Source of the DNA: Paramecium sonneborni
Lineage: Eukaryota > Ciliophora > Oligohymenophorea > Peniculida > Parameciidae
NCBI GenBank assembly: GCA_905182985.1
Contig: CAJJDN010000102.1
Location: forward strand, 265,235 to 329,234
Reading direction: 5' to 3'
Length of the DNA stretch: 64,000 bases
The translations under genes were made by a program, and so were the position numbers. The stretch's first letter is position 1; every line of letters begins with the position of its first letter. The notes beneath the pieces are model-generated. The model saw only the letters and a list, made by a program, of their open reading frames with translations, was not told where the DNA came from and ran no database searches. This document shows positions 35,955-50,000 of the stretch, piece by piece.

Positions 35955-38215
35955 TCATTATTATGTTATTTGATTATTATAAGATAATTAGAAATCTCTA
36001 AAACTCCAAAATTCTTATGCATTCATTTATTCAATATAAAATAGGATAAATAGATCATCCTCTTTATGATCTAAAACATAATCAAATTTAAAAAGATGAG
36101 TGTATTCAATACCTTGACAATATTTTTTATCTTAAATTTACAGATAATCAACTTTTTTAGAATCATTAATATTTTACTATAAAATGAATTAAGTCTATCT
36201 AAGTGCTGATTGAATAGTCACAATAGAGAAACTTATTCTAATCTGTATATGATTAGGTATATTTTTAAATGTTTTTCTCAATTATGAATCCTTATCTAAT
36301 GCATTAATTCCTCCAATATAAGATTTAGATCCACATAACCAAATAGGAGAATTTTATAAAGCTATTTTCCAAGGAGAAATGTTTTGATTAGAAAACTTTA
36401 AGTCATTGAGATTTTTTATGTTTGGAATTCCATTAAGAGTTAATATAAATTCTCTAATTCCCCAAGATGCTTTGAGTATATAATAATATATTTACATATT
36501 GAAGTATCTGGTTGATTTGTTTAAATTTAAATGATGACTTAAGATCTAGTATGAGGAATTGTAACAATACTGATTTTCATGATTTAATCAATTTCAGCAT
36601 AGATACCACAATATGGCATATCTTTTTTAGAATCAACTATTGAAGGTATTGTATATTGATATACAATAGTTCCATCTACAATTACATAAAATTGTTCATC
36701 ATAAAATTTATCAATAAAGTAGACTTTAAATGATAAACCTATCTTAACATGAGGTTTTAAATCATATACACTTTAAATGAAATGTCTACCTTATAAATTA
36801 TTATATCCACCAAGTAAGGCTTAATTGTTACATAAATTTAGATTTGTAAATTGAAATAGAGTCAAAACTTACCATTCTTAATCATCGCTAAATGTATCCA
36901 AATTAAGACTATTTTCATGTAAAGTAAATTTAGGATACTTAGTATTTTAACATTAAGTCTCTAATGGTCCAAAACAAGAATATTAACAATTTGGATGACA
37001 TTTTTTAATTAAGATTTAAAAGTTTCGAATACCCCACAGAGTTTTTGATCCCTAAATTGATTAACTTGCTAATGTTAAAAACTCAACTAAAGTATCTTAA
37101 TGAAAAGATTCATATTCAACCTATTAAATCAGATCTCCTCTAGTTTTATCTAAAAGCTTAGAACAAATAGGAGGAGATGCTGTATAAGTGACATATCCCA
37201 CTTGATATTATATCTTACCATTTAAATATCCATACCAATATATTTATGGGGCAAATTCTTATGCAATTAGTATTTGCAAATATTATATTTTTATTCTAAA
37301 ATGAGGCTCTAAAATTATTGTTTTTTTAATCTAATCACCCATCTCCATAAATCCAATAAACTACATATAATTTGAACCTAGTATATTTTAATTTCTTACT
37401 TTCATAATTACAATCAATTGATTTATGTAAAATCATACTTGGATTAGCTTAATTGATTGTCCAACCATCACTATTATATAAATTTCTATCTATTTCTACT
37501 AAAAATTCAGAAGCAAGTTACCAATCTATACATTCATTTTCTAATTAGTCTGTTTTTCTGCAAAATTAACAATTCATTGGACATGGGATTGAATATAAAT
37601 AAAAATCTCTAATTCCAAAAGTAACTATCTAATTTTAATTTATAAATTTATACATTTGCATCTGTTGGTTTTCCTGAAAATTAAATAAACAATGACTTAT
37701 GTGTATGAGTCATTGACAAGTCAACATTTTATTTAAAAACCCTTGAATATTGATTAAAATTAGGCTATATTGTATATTATTTTTAGCCATCAATAAAAAA
37801 ATCAACATTACAATTCCCAGCTGGATTATGTTAATTATTAAATCTATAATTTATAATATCTTATTATACATGTATATTTAAAATGTAATTAATAATGCTT
37901 TATGAGACTTTAGATTATTATAATACTTTATGATTCCTTAATTTGGATGCTCATGTCCAAAAGCAATATAGACATCACTGTTTCGATCCCAATATATTGA
38001 ATTGAATCCAGCATAACTTAAAGTATTTTAAGGAGGTTTATCAATCCCACTATCTTTTTATTCAACTACTATTAAATTCCAATCTAATATCTATAGATAT
38101 TAAAACCATCTAAATCTGTGAAGCTCTCATCTGTAAATGAAGAAAATTCTAACACTTTTTGGCAATCAATAGGTCTTAGAAATATCAAAATCACAACAGA
38201 AAATTGAACAAACAT
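35955..38215 (-). CDS. Secreted/surface protein of jelly-roll modules with GIRDF motifs
   Basis: Start at CAT 38213-38215: MFVQFSVVILIFLRPIDCQ is a signal peptide. Introns of 23-26 nt restore frame, e.g. 38084-38106. The protein repeats a module: a beta-rich domain (HALLITFQIYIFN, VDFFIDGQKQY; later HVKIGLSFKVYFIDKFYDE, FYVIVDG) followed by an F/W-G-I-R-x-F motif (FGIRDFYLYS, LWGIRNFQILI, WGIREFILTL, FWSFRDFQL), sometimes with a short Cys cluster (CPMNCQFCRK, CHPNCQYSC). TGA 35955-35957 ends it with no clear membrane anchor. Similar modules are frequent in Paramecium surface proteins, and a decayed copy lies at about 62 kb. Function unknown; possibly carbohydrate binding. Confidence 0.75.
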
Positions 38216-39217
38216 ATATTTTTTTAGAATTTTATAAAACGAACTTTCAAATGTTTAATTGAATAAATTAGATATTATTTTTTTAATTGATATTTTAATA
38301 TCAATATTAAAAAGAAAGCAGTTGTCCAAATTTTATTATCATCCAAATAAGTAACTGTTAGAATTAAAATCTCTAGAATTACTTTTTTTTTTTTAAAGTT
38401 CATTTTTTATGGCTCTCATTCTGGTTGTATTAATTTCAAAATAATATAGACTATAAATAATAGATGAATATTGAAATATTAAATCCAAAAAGAAGTTCGA
38501 ACTCTTTTCTTTATCTTTTTTATAATTTTATTAAAAGTTGAGAAGCACTTTAACAATAACATTTATATATGTCAACAAAAATAATCTAAATAAAAATTTA
38601 CTAAAATTGATAATCATTAAAAGCTGTGATAATTTAAACTAGAGATTTAAAATTATAAACTCTAAATCAATTTAATAATGTTTAATTTGGATCAAAATTT
38701 TGATCAATTAATTAGGTTATATAATTAATGATTGTTGATAAGTTTGAAAATTTGGATTACTTATAAATAAGAATAAAAAGTTGAAACAATAAGTTAATTG
38801 TATAATAAAAGGTATTTATTAGAACTCTTTATTAATTCTTGACTTGATTTTAATGTTTTATCATAAAAATTGAGAGCTGTTATATCGTAGAATTTAATGA
38901 AGAAAGCAGTGATAAAATTTGCTGCATCTTATTTATTACTGGTATCAGAATAGAAATTACAAATTCAAAAAATGTTTGAAATTTAAAACATTATATTAAT
39001 TTTCATAATTAATCTAAATAGATTTTTCTGAATTGCAACAAGAAAATATTGCATCAAATTGAAGCTTTTTTTGCTTAAAAATAGCAATTACTTAAATATT
39101 ATAATTAAACAAGTTAAGATTTAAATATTAGATTATTTAGTAATAATTCCTTTAATTATTTATTAATAAATATATAAATGAATGATATTATAATAACCTG
39201 AGTATTTCTTCAAATGA
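38216..39217. other. AT-rich intergenic region
   Basis: No gene supported; presumably includes the promoter of the - strand surface-protein gene at its left edge. Confidence 0.4.
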
Positions 39218-39925
39218 TTTCTTGAGGGTTTTTTAAATTATGAAATTTTAATCAATAATAATAGAGAGAATAGATATTTTATTTTCAGATTAACCAGCAA
39301 AAGAAATGATATTCATAAAATACCTATTGATCAGATGATAGCGAATCGAAAAAAAGACAGCACAATATCAAAAAAAAGATTAAATAAATGCTCAAAAAGC
39401 ACATAGTTAATAATATTCAACAAAAGAAGGAAGAAGTTTTTAAGATTGATATCCCATAATCCTATAAATATTGAACATTTCTTTCTCTTTTTCCACTAAA
39501 GTTTAAGTAGAATGCTCTAGATATTATTTTTTATTCTGTGCATCATCAAAAAGTATCCTAAGTATTATTTAGCTGATTCTTAACAGCATAATTATGAATC
39601 TCCTATATTGTTTGTATCATCCCAGTTGAGAATTAGATTAAATAATTCATTAATTAAACAATCAAGTTTTCCAAATCTGAACATTCAAAAACATCTGGTA
39701 TCTCTCAATTAATAACAGTAGAGTAAATTAAAAAGTATCTTATAATAGCTTAAATAAAATATCACCAAACTTAAAGCTCATTAGTTTAAATTGTATATTA
39801 TTAAATTAAATACAATATTTAAAGCTTTTTAATTTCCATTCAGTTACGAATACGGGTGTTTCTTTGGTTTATTATTGTTTAAATTAATAAGTAGCTCTTT
39901 CAAACTTGAATTTTAAATAACCTGA
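39218..39925 (+). CDS. 235-codon open frame, unrecognised
   Basis: Bounded by TGA at 39215 and TGA at 39923. The middle and end have coding texture (NSLIKQSSFPNLNIQKHLVS, then a Gln-rich coil SILQQLKQNITKLKAHQFKL). The first ATG that makes sense is at 39512 (MLQILFFILCIIKKYP, a possible signal anchor). Earlier sequence in the same frame (NDIHKIPIDQMIANRKKDST) is also plausible, so the gene may start upstream with an intron. No family recognised. Confidence 0.4.
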
Positions 39926-39991
39926 ACTATATTATTTGAGAATAGTGAATTCACTTATAACAAATTGCTCCTCACTCATGTTTATAATTAT

Positions 39992-40209
39992 TCACCCATT
40001 GTCTATCACATTTATGCCCTTAATTGTCCATGTCAATTTTTTTTTTCTATGCTAAACCCTATCTCCACTATTATTACAATATTTTCCAATTTCAATTTTT
40101 GACTCAATTCTTCTTCATAAAGGTTCTACATAGCTAACTTATAAACTCTTTTTCCATATTTAATATTGTCTTTTAATTCATCTTTACAAATTATCTAAGT
40201 AAATAACAT
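39992..40209 (-). CDS. Small hypothetical protein (about 63 aa)
   Basis: ATG at 40207-40209, a 44-codon exon (MLFTQIICKDELKDNIKYGK ... LAMQNLYEEELSQKLKLEN), a 26-nt GT...AG intron, then HRKKKLTWTIKGINVIDNG and TGA. Helical, charged. No recognised family. An upstream ATG at 40234 would need a frame change. Small size and lack of homology keep confidence low. Confidence 0.35.
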
Positions 40210-41095
40210 GATATTCTTCCTTATTTGAATGCATAGTATAATTTTTATTGGTTTTTGTTGTTTCTAAAATAAATAAGAAAATTACTTAAATGTATATTAT
40301 TAATATAATTGACTATTATGATATATCTTTTAATATCACAAGCATTTTTTTTTGTTTAGAGTACCCTTTTTAGATATTTAAACATATTAGAAATGTTTAA
40401 TATCCATTAACTTTTACAGACCAAAAATATATAATTTAAGTGTAAATAATTTCAATTTTTGGCAATTAGATGGCCCAATAAATAATGTAATTTGAGGTAA
40501 CTTAATAGAGAAAGGCTTGATAGCCATGTACTTCTCAAACCCAAACTATGCTGAAGATTATTTGGAATAATTTATCAGAATCAATCATGATATATGATTG
40601 GATTGAAAAAGAGAATGTTGAAAAAAGTAATGATTATAAAAAAATAAAATATTTTTCTGAAAAATCTATCTAATTATTGATATTTTTTATATTTCCAAAA
40701 TGCCTAAAATTGGCATATATAATCAAATAAAAAATGCTTCTAAAAAAATTCAATAACAATATATCACAATTTTTATTAATTTCCAAAAACCAAGGAAATA
40801 CATCCTATCTTTATGTATTTTTTTTACTCAATTACTTTTTCTGATAAAAAACAAAATGTTTCAATACATTTTTAATAATGACTGCTGATACAAATTTCTT
40901 AATAAGGGGTCTAAATTAAAGAAATATACATATTGAAAGATAAGTATAAAAATATTGGGTATTTCAAATTTTGTTAAAAAATCTGCTTTTTAATCTCAGA
41001 AAAAACTCAAAAATTTTGAACTTTGATTTGTCTTTAAAATGAATTTTATAATATTTAAATTTTTCATAAAATAACTTTATCATATCTTTGCAAAA
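40210..41095. other. Intergenic region
   Basis: One short + strand frame near 40528 (MYFSNPNYAEDYLEQFIRIN) looks coding but stops after 23 codons with no visible continuation. Otherwise A/T runs. Confidence 0.35.
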
Positions 41096-44000
41096 TCATC
41101 TATAATATTATCTAAGCTGCTATGCATGACAAAAAAATGCAATAAATGATAGAATGGGTTAAGTTCCATATTCTTTATACTGCTCGCTATCAATCTATAT
41201 ATTATTATTCTCGCATAAATTGTAAATGGTTCTATTAGAACTTATGAAATTATTATATTCCCTACAAATATAATAAAAACTTTGTGTTGTTCTGATTACA
41301 TTGATATACTAATATAATTTAATAAAATACTTCTGTAAATAAAAAAGATATAAAATAGGTACTGGTATTATCAAAAAGAATATAAGAAGCAACTAACTGA
41401 TAAGGGCTGCAATTTTTCCAAATCGATAAATTGATTCTATTATTTTAAAAGGAATTCTCAAAATCATAATGACAATTGGATTTGCTATTACAAATAAACA
41501 AATTTAAAGAATCTAATTTTCTAACAAATAACATTCAATAATAGCTAAGGTTAACAATAAATTTGACTAAGTGAAAACTTCTAAAATCCTATAACTAAGT
41601 TGAATGGTTTTTTCTTAATAACAAAATAAAGAAATAGTTTGATGGATATACTAAAAATAATATTCAAAACTACCTTTAATTTTTCTTTGAATATTTTAGC
41701 ACTGCTTTGATAGATAAAATTTTTATTTTAAGTATTTTGCTGATCCAAGTTCCCTTCTTCAGTGTATAATTTTTAATCCTACTTTTAGCAACCTTTATAT
41801 AAATGATAAATATAAATTATTATAAATATTAGGGTTAACGAACTTGTACAAATTCTCAATACTAATAAATCTTGAACATTTGAAGAAATATTAAGATCAG
41901 CTATTTACTCATTAGTACTGTTTAATATAACCCTGCTAAAATTAGTAGATGTACTTAGGAAAATATCACCTATATTCTTACATTGGCAATTAAATTCAAA
42001 AGTGTCGTTCTTTTGAACTTTAATTAATATACAATCATTGAATTTCATAGATATTGTTCTCATTACACATTATATTTCATATTCTTATAACAATTGTGTA
42101 TCATTTGAACAAACTTTATATGTACCAAAATTTAAGTTATAAAGCTAAGAAAAATTTTCATACGATATAAATCTGTTATGATATGCATTCTTTAACGAAA
42201 TTTAATAATAATTTTCTGGATAAATTCCTATAGTTGGATCTTGAAAATATTCTTAAAGTTATACTTCCAAATCTGATGTAAATTTTAGCGGATTTGATTA
42301 AAGATATAGTTATTCAAATTAAATAAAATCAACCAAATAGTCTACTTAAGATGATTCAATATTAAAATATTCATTAAAAAATTATTTTGTTTTTCTCTTA
42401 ATCTGCCAAAAAATCTCGGTTCCAATTATAGCTAAAGGTTTAGAGTTAACCAAAATTGTATTCTATATCTGATCTACTATTACATTGATACGTTTCAATA
42501 ACTCAACAATATTTTAAAAAATTATTTCATTTTTTGTATTTACCACAGAGATGTCCAAATATATTTAATCAAGATAGTATAATGAATTTATTAAACTTTC
42601 ATGACAATTTTCTTATTATTGAAAGAGTTCTTAATTCCAAGCCAAATAATTTTAATTAATTTCCTCTTGATTCTACTTTTTCATTTTAATAAAGTATTAA
42701 AGAATTTTGTCTAAATTATTTATATTTCCTTTCAATTCGTCAATTTTTTTGGTTTAATTAAACTATCCTATTGAATTTTTTGTAACAAATAAATGAGAAG
42801 AATTTATATCATAACAATTCTTTCGAATATCCTCATTTAAAAATCGATTTAAAGCCTTATTGGATTCTATTTAAATTAAAAATTATTTATATAATTTTAT
42901 TCCCTAAAATCTAAGGATATTATCATTTGAGTTTGAAGAGATTTATTAACCGAGCAAATTAATATAAATTTAATGATGAACTTCTTCACATCTTTGATTC
43001 ATTGCTTCAAACAGTAATAAAACTTTTTTTTATAAATTCAAATTTTCAAATTATATTTAAAAACAATTTAATTAAGCAGGCTTTCGATTAATGTATTCAA
43101 AAAGTTGAGTAATTGATCCTCCATTATCAAGCACTTCTAATAAAATTCCAATTTTTGATGAATCAACAGAATTAGGCGTTTGAATAGAAAATTAATTTTA
43201 TTTCTAATATGGATAGAGAATCAAGGAATAATCAGATGATCCTTACAAAAAATCTGTTAGATCCATTTCCCTCAAAAATATTCTAAGTTAATATTTGTAA
43301 GGGAAATCATCAGATAGCTAGCAAGTAGTTGCAATTTAAATATTAGTAAGTGCTAAATCACTTGAGGATGTAATATACAATTTTGAACATGTAGGAGGCT
43401 AATTGATACTTAATTTTATATTATTTAAACTTGGAATAATATTGTTTGTATATTAGGCTGCAAATTTTAGGTTGACATTATCTCCAAAATTTAATGCTTT
43501 AATACTATTGAAAATCTTAAAGAAATGGGAAAGATATTTTGGTTGAAGTATTTCTACTATTTCGTAATTGTATATAATTGCAATAGAAAGGTCTAATAAA
43601 GAAGGTTTCTAATAAACTGGAATGAGAAAAGTGAAATTCAGCTATTCATAATTATTAATCGTCCTCATTAAATAACCTTCATTAAATTCAAGTTCTAATT
43701 ATGGAAAATCCTCTTCAAGATAAACAATAATTAACTCAAATTCAGAAGATTATTTAAATTTTTAAACATTAATTGTCCATTTCTAAACTGTATAAGCAGG
43801 TATGGAATTCTTCTTGATGCATTAAACAAAGTCAGTTTTATTCACATTAATAATTTATTTTTTTTAATTTATGCAAGTAGTATTTAAAGATAAATCATTA
43901 CAAGAAACCTAAATATTCATATCTTGATCTTTGTTCCATTCATATATTGTATCTAAATCTCTGCATTCTATTAAAAGATTAAGATCTTTTCTTATACTCT

Positions 44001-47000
44001 GTATTCCTCGATTATTAAATTTGCAGATTAATCCAGCAAAAGGAATATCAATTGTGAAAACCTATATTTAGATTTGATTAGAATTTAAATTTTTAGCAAA
44101 TACTTCAAATGTATATGTTGTATTTCCACTTAATGTGTATTTTAAAATTTTCCCATAAACTATTTCAAAGGAGTTAGCTTCTGTTGATATATTTAATCCT
44201 GAAGATAATGATTGTTTTGGATTCTTATCAATTTCATACAATTAAATTTAATACTTTGTTTTATCTTCATCTAAATTGCCAGCAGAAATAGAAATTGAAA
44301 TTTATTCATAAACAAAATAGAAAGATTTAACACTTAAATTAATTTAAGGAAGATCTCCCGCATGAGTTAATAGCGTAAATTCATTTAAGGAGGAGATTCC
44401 AATGAAATTTTAATATTAAACAATAAATTTTAATACTGAATTTCGTGGTAAAGTATTTCTAGGTATTTATAGATTATATTCCTATAAAAAGTTAATATAA
44501 TCTAAAAATTCAATAAGAGATTAGGTATCTTCATTGCCCTCTACTTAACAACTCCAAACAATATTTTCTAGTTTTTTAAATCCATAATTTTTGATTGAAT
44601 TTATATTTACTGAATTTTCTGCATATGGATTTAGTTTATGAAGTGGAACATTATAATCTATCTTAGGAGGAAGGGGACTTATTGGCACTTATAATGTTGT
44701 AAATATAAATTTTTGTAAGGAAATTAAGCAATTTACATGAGATACCGAATTACTTATAAATAAGATTTCATCACCAACATTTATTGTTGGACTTTGGCCT
44801 AATTAAATTATAATTTCTTGATGATTGGTAGGATTAAGGTAACAGACAGCATTCTAACCAAAACTTTATACAGTTTGTTTTTCAAACAATTATAAGCATT
44901 TATTAAGTTGAAATTATGACTTAAATCCTTTTGAATTCAAAGGGAAATCAAAATGAATAATAATCTTACTTATATCGTTTGATAAATATATTTTAACAAC
45001 TGAAACTTGGCAAGCTATTTATAATATTGAAATAGTTTACTTGAACACCAAGGAGTGTTATTATACCAAATTGAATTTGGCGGAGGTACACAATCCATTT
45101 CTTCATTTAATATTCTATTGGCAAAACAAGACAAACATCCATTGATGTTGCATTCTAAACATTTACTATCGCATTATTAACAATCTTCATTGATTGAATC
45201 ATCAAAAAAACCAGATTGACAAATACATTAAGGTATTTAGATTCTATTACCTTTACAAGCTTTACAATTTTTAGAATCTTAAGTACAAGTTGCACATTTA
45301 AATGCACATTCTATATAATTTAATAATTGAAATACATTCACAAAGCGTTGATCCCATTTCTAAATATCCATCAATACATTCACAATCGTTTCCAATTCTT
45401 CCTGGTTTACAACTTAAACAGGTGGAGGGTGAATACTAACATGTATCACATTATGGAGCACACACTTATTTAAGTAATTTAATTTACTTTAACAAGCAAG
45501 TTATTCATCTTCATAAAATCCATCCATGCAATTACAGGTTGGTTGATCGATTCTTATCAAATTTGCACAAGTTAAACAATTATCCATTGTATATAAACAA
45601 AGTTTACATTTGATATGACATCTTTAGCACTACAATTGAGTTCCATCATCAAAATATCCTTCTTTACAATCACATTATCCAGATAGGGACATTCGATTTG
45701 TATTTGGTTCAAATTTACAGCTTAAACACTAATCAAATTAATTAATACAGGTTTAACATTTTATATGGCATTCTAACAAATAATATCTTAAAATTACTTT
45801 AACAAATAGAATCTTGATTTGAATAAAATCCAATAATACAAGGACATTTATGAATTATTGATTAATCTACTCTTTTTGAATTTGTATCACAACTTGTACA
45901 ATAATCGAATGATCCATTACAAGTTAAACATTCATTTGAGCATTCTAAATTAATTTAATTTAGTTACTAAAACAAATATTAGTATTTTAATCATAATAGC
46001 CAGGTTAGCACAAACAATAATCTCCTTATAATATTCTAAATTATTCAATGTCAAAGCAAGATAAACAAATTGAGGCAGAGGATTAACAGGTTTTACAAAC
46101 ATCGACACATTTCTAACATAATTCTGTTCCTGCATCGTAATAGCCGTCTAAACAAAAGCATTTATTATTTATTAATATTCTTTTATTTACATCTAAACAA
46201 CTTAAACAATGAGTATAAATATTTTCGCAAGTCACACATGAATAATGGCACACTAGAAATTATCAAATAATTGAATACATTGGCAATTCTATAAGTTTGT
46301 CTCATAAAATCCATCATTGCATAAACATTTCATTTAATCTTAATCTAAGTGTCTGGTTATCTATCTACATTAAGTGCATGATTAATTATTTAAACATTCT
46401 AGACAAGTAATATGGCATTCTAGAAATAAATAAATAATTACATTCACATTATTTGTTTAGAGAATTAAAGTAGTAGGATTGCTAACATGAACATTAATTA
46501 TGTACTAATTATAAATGAAGACTGGAGTCACATGTTAAACAATTATTGGATAATAGAGAACAAGTTAAACATGATTTTTCACATTATTCACAATTCTTTG
46601 TAGATGGAACTTCAAAATATCCTTATAAACATTCACAAATATTTCCAGGTTATAATGTTCTATAATTATCAATAGAACATGTTAAACAATGAGTGTTAGA
46701 TTAACTACAAGTTAAACAGGTTTTATCACAAAACTAACATGATTTATCTACAATAGATTCAAACATTCCATTGGTACAAACACAAGTATTGTTTTTCATT
46801 AATCGTAATTAACCACAAGAAGTACAGTTATCAACAGATTAAGAGCATGCTTAACAACTCTCTTAGCATTATTAACAAACTCCATCTATTTCGATATATC
46901 CAATTTAGCAATCGCATGTTTTAGTAATTAAGTTAAGCTCTCTAAATTAATCTCCTTAACAAGAAGTACATTTGCAATTACTTTATATGTTTCTAGTTTA

Positions 47001-50000
47001 AGGACATGACAAGCACTAGTAAGATTATTCTATACAACTTAGACATTAAATATCACATTTTATACACTCGACTGATTAACCATTATCAAAATATCCTAAA
47101 AAACACTTACAAGTATTATTGTGGAACACTCGATTAGAAATTTTTGAATCTATGCATGTAATACAGAAATTAGAATCTCCTTAACTGCAATTTAAACATG
47201 AATAGTGGCATTTCTAGCAAATTTCAATTCCAGAATCATAATATCCTATGTTACAGCCACAAGTAAAAAATTGCTCATTAAAACTTCTATTTGATTCAAT
47301 AGAGCAAAATTCACATTTGGTTGGAATCTCATTGCATTTAAGACATGAATAATGGCATTCTATTGATTATTTTAGTAATAATAGATACACTGACAATTTT
47401 CATTATATCCGTCATCATAATATCCTTAAATACATTAGCATTTAAAGAAACTTGAAACTAATATTCTAAAGGTATTATCTTTGCATGAAGTGCAGCTATC
47501 AGGCTATTACTTACATTCTTGACATTTATAACTACATGCTGTAAATAAAATTCATTGATACTTTCACATTAAGGCAATCCTGTATCGAAATATTCATTTT
47601 TACAAACACAAGTATTATCTACTTAATATCTATTTTCATTTTCCATACAAGTTAGGCAATCTGTCTATTCAATACCTTGACAAGATCCGCAAGAATAATG
47701 GCATTCTAATAATTAAAGAATTTAATACTTTAACATTTAACTTAACCATTAAAGTCAAATGTACTTATAGCACCACCTAAAATTTTACTGGTGCATATAC
47801 AAGTATTTCCCTCTAAATATCTGTCATCATAGCAAGAAGTACAATTATCAAATTAGTTTATACATTCATAACAGAAAGCACTGCAAACTATAAGCTTAAA
47901 TCTAATAACTACTAGCGCATTCCTAAACTCCCATCTCAAAATAATGAGGTTGACATTTGCATTAATCCACTTTTAGTTCTCTATTTGCAATAGAATCACA
48001 GGAAAGACATTGATTTTCTCCATAAGCTGTACAGGTTTTGCATTTTAAGTGACATTCTTTAATATTAATAAATTAAATACTTTAACATGCTATCTCGTTT
48101 TCTTTATCATATAATTCTCCAAAACACTAACAACCCTTAATTGGATCTAGAATTCTCAAAGAGTTTAATGGACAGGTTAAACATTTATCCTCCGTAGTCT
48201 CACATGTTTCACATTTAAATGAGCATTCTATTAATTAATAATTTATAATATTACTTTTACATTATGCTAGACCTGGTACTTCATAATATCCATCAATACA
48301 TTTACAAAAATTACCTTTTAATACTCTAAAATGAAGATCTAAAGAACAAACGATACAACCATTATCAGTATCATCGAAACATTTTTGACAAGAATAATGA
48401 CAACCTATTGATATTTTTAATAAATATACTTCCACATTATAATTCTCCTACATCATAATATTTATCTGGACAGAGACATGATGTAAAATCAAGATATCTA
48501 TATTTTTTATCGCAAGTTAAACAATTAGATGAAAGTGGCCCATTACAAGTTAAACAAGTGAAATCACAGGGTAGACATGTTAATGAAAATCCATCATCAA
48601 AATAGTTAGAAAATTCACAAATACACTCATAATTACCAGCAGATGGATTACTAGATATTCTAGTTTGAGGACATTCTATACAAGCATCTTTTTCAGGACT
48701 GTTGGCACAATTTTAACAAGTGTAATAACATCCTATTAATTATATAATAAATGTATAAGTACTTGAACATTCAATGTTATTAGTTAAATCATCATAATAT
48801 TATAATTAACATAAACATTAACCTAAAATAGTTAAGTATCTATTTGATGTTTCTAAACAACTTACACAACCTGTAGGTTAAGAATTTTAACAACTTCCAC
48901 AAGTATAATCACAAGCTATGATAATATATGAAATTTACTGAAACAAATATTTTCAGTACCATTATTATCACCATAATTATCTATGCATTCACATTTAAAA
49001 TCTTCTGATACAATTCGATTTTCTCCAGGAATACATGTTAAACAATATTAATTTGTAGTTTCATCAGCAGGTTAGAAACAGGTTTAACATCTTGAATGAC
49101 ATTCTAAATAAATTAAATAAGTTAATACATCCACATTTATTATCCTTAATTTCATATTCAGCATATCCAATTTTACAAGGACAAGTATTATCAATTAGAA
49201 TTCTGAAAGATATACTTTCATCTAAGCATTCAGTACATTCTGAATTTGATGAACAATTTAGGCAGGATTTATCACAAACTTAAAATATGAATAAGCAAAA
49301 ATACAAATACAAATTTAATCTTCATTTTCAGGATCATATGTTCCAGGTGAACACATACATTGTTTATCTACAATAATTCTATTAGATTCTGGTTTACATG
49401 TGATACATTAATAAAAATCATGTATTTCACATTCATAACAATATCCATCTTAACATGGTTTACAGACATCAAGATATTAACCATTAGGTGGTTAACATGA
49501 GCAAGTACCATTAATAACATCAAGTGTTAGAAATTTATATCCATCACAAGTAGTACAAAATAAAGGATTAGTATCTAAACATGTTTGACAATTTGAACTA
49601 CAAGTTATAGTTGTAGGTGAGCAAGTACCATCAGGTAATAATGGATGCCATGGTAAACAAGCTATACATATATTTTCATCTTTTATGTTTATTTAGAAGC
49701 AATCACTATTAAATTTAGTGCAATATCCTTTTACACTTACATTTGGAATATATTCAGCTGGTTAATATCCAAATTCGCATTTATTACATTTATACTAAAT
49801 GTTTTATATATAGTATTACTTCTGGTGTTTTAAATTCATATAATTCATCCCAGGTTTTTTCCTGCGATCCTGATACTATATACTAATATTCATATAAACA
49901 ATTCATATTATTCACGCATACATATACTTATACATCACCAGAATATTTTAATATTCTTTAATAGCCTGATGCACACTAATGACAAGATATATATTGATAA

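Noticed and set aside
49092..49283. + strand ORFs in the 45-51 kb region
   Set aside because: They are antisense to the Cys-rich repeats of the giant - strand gene.
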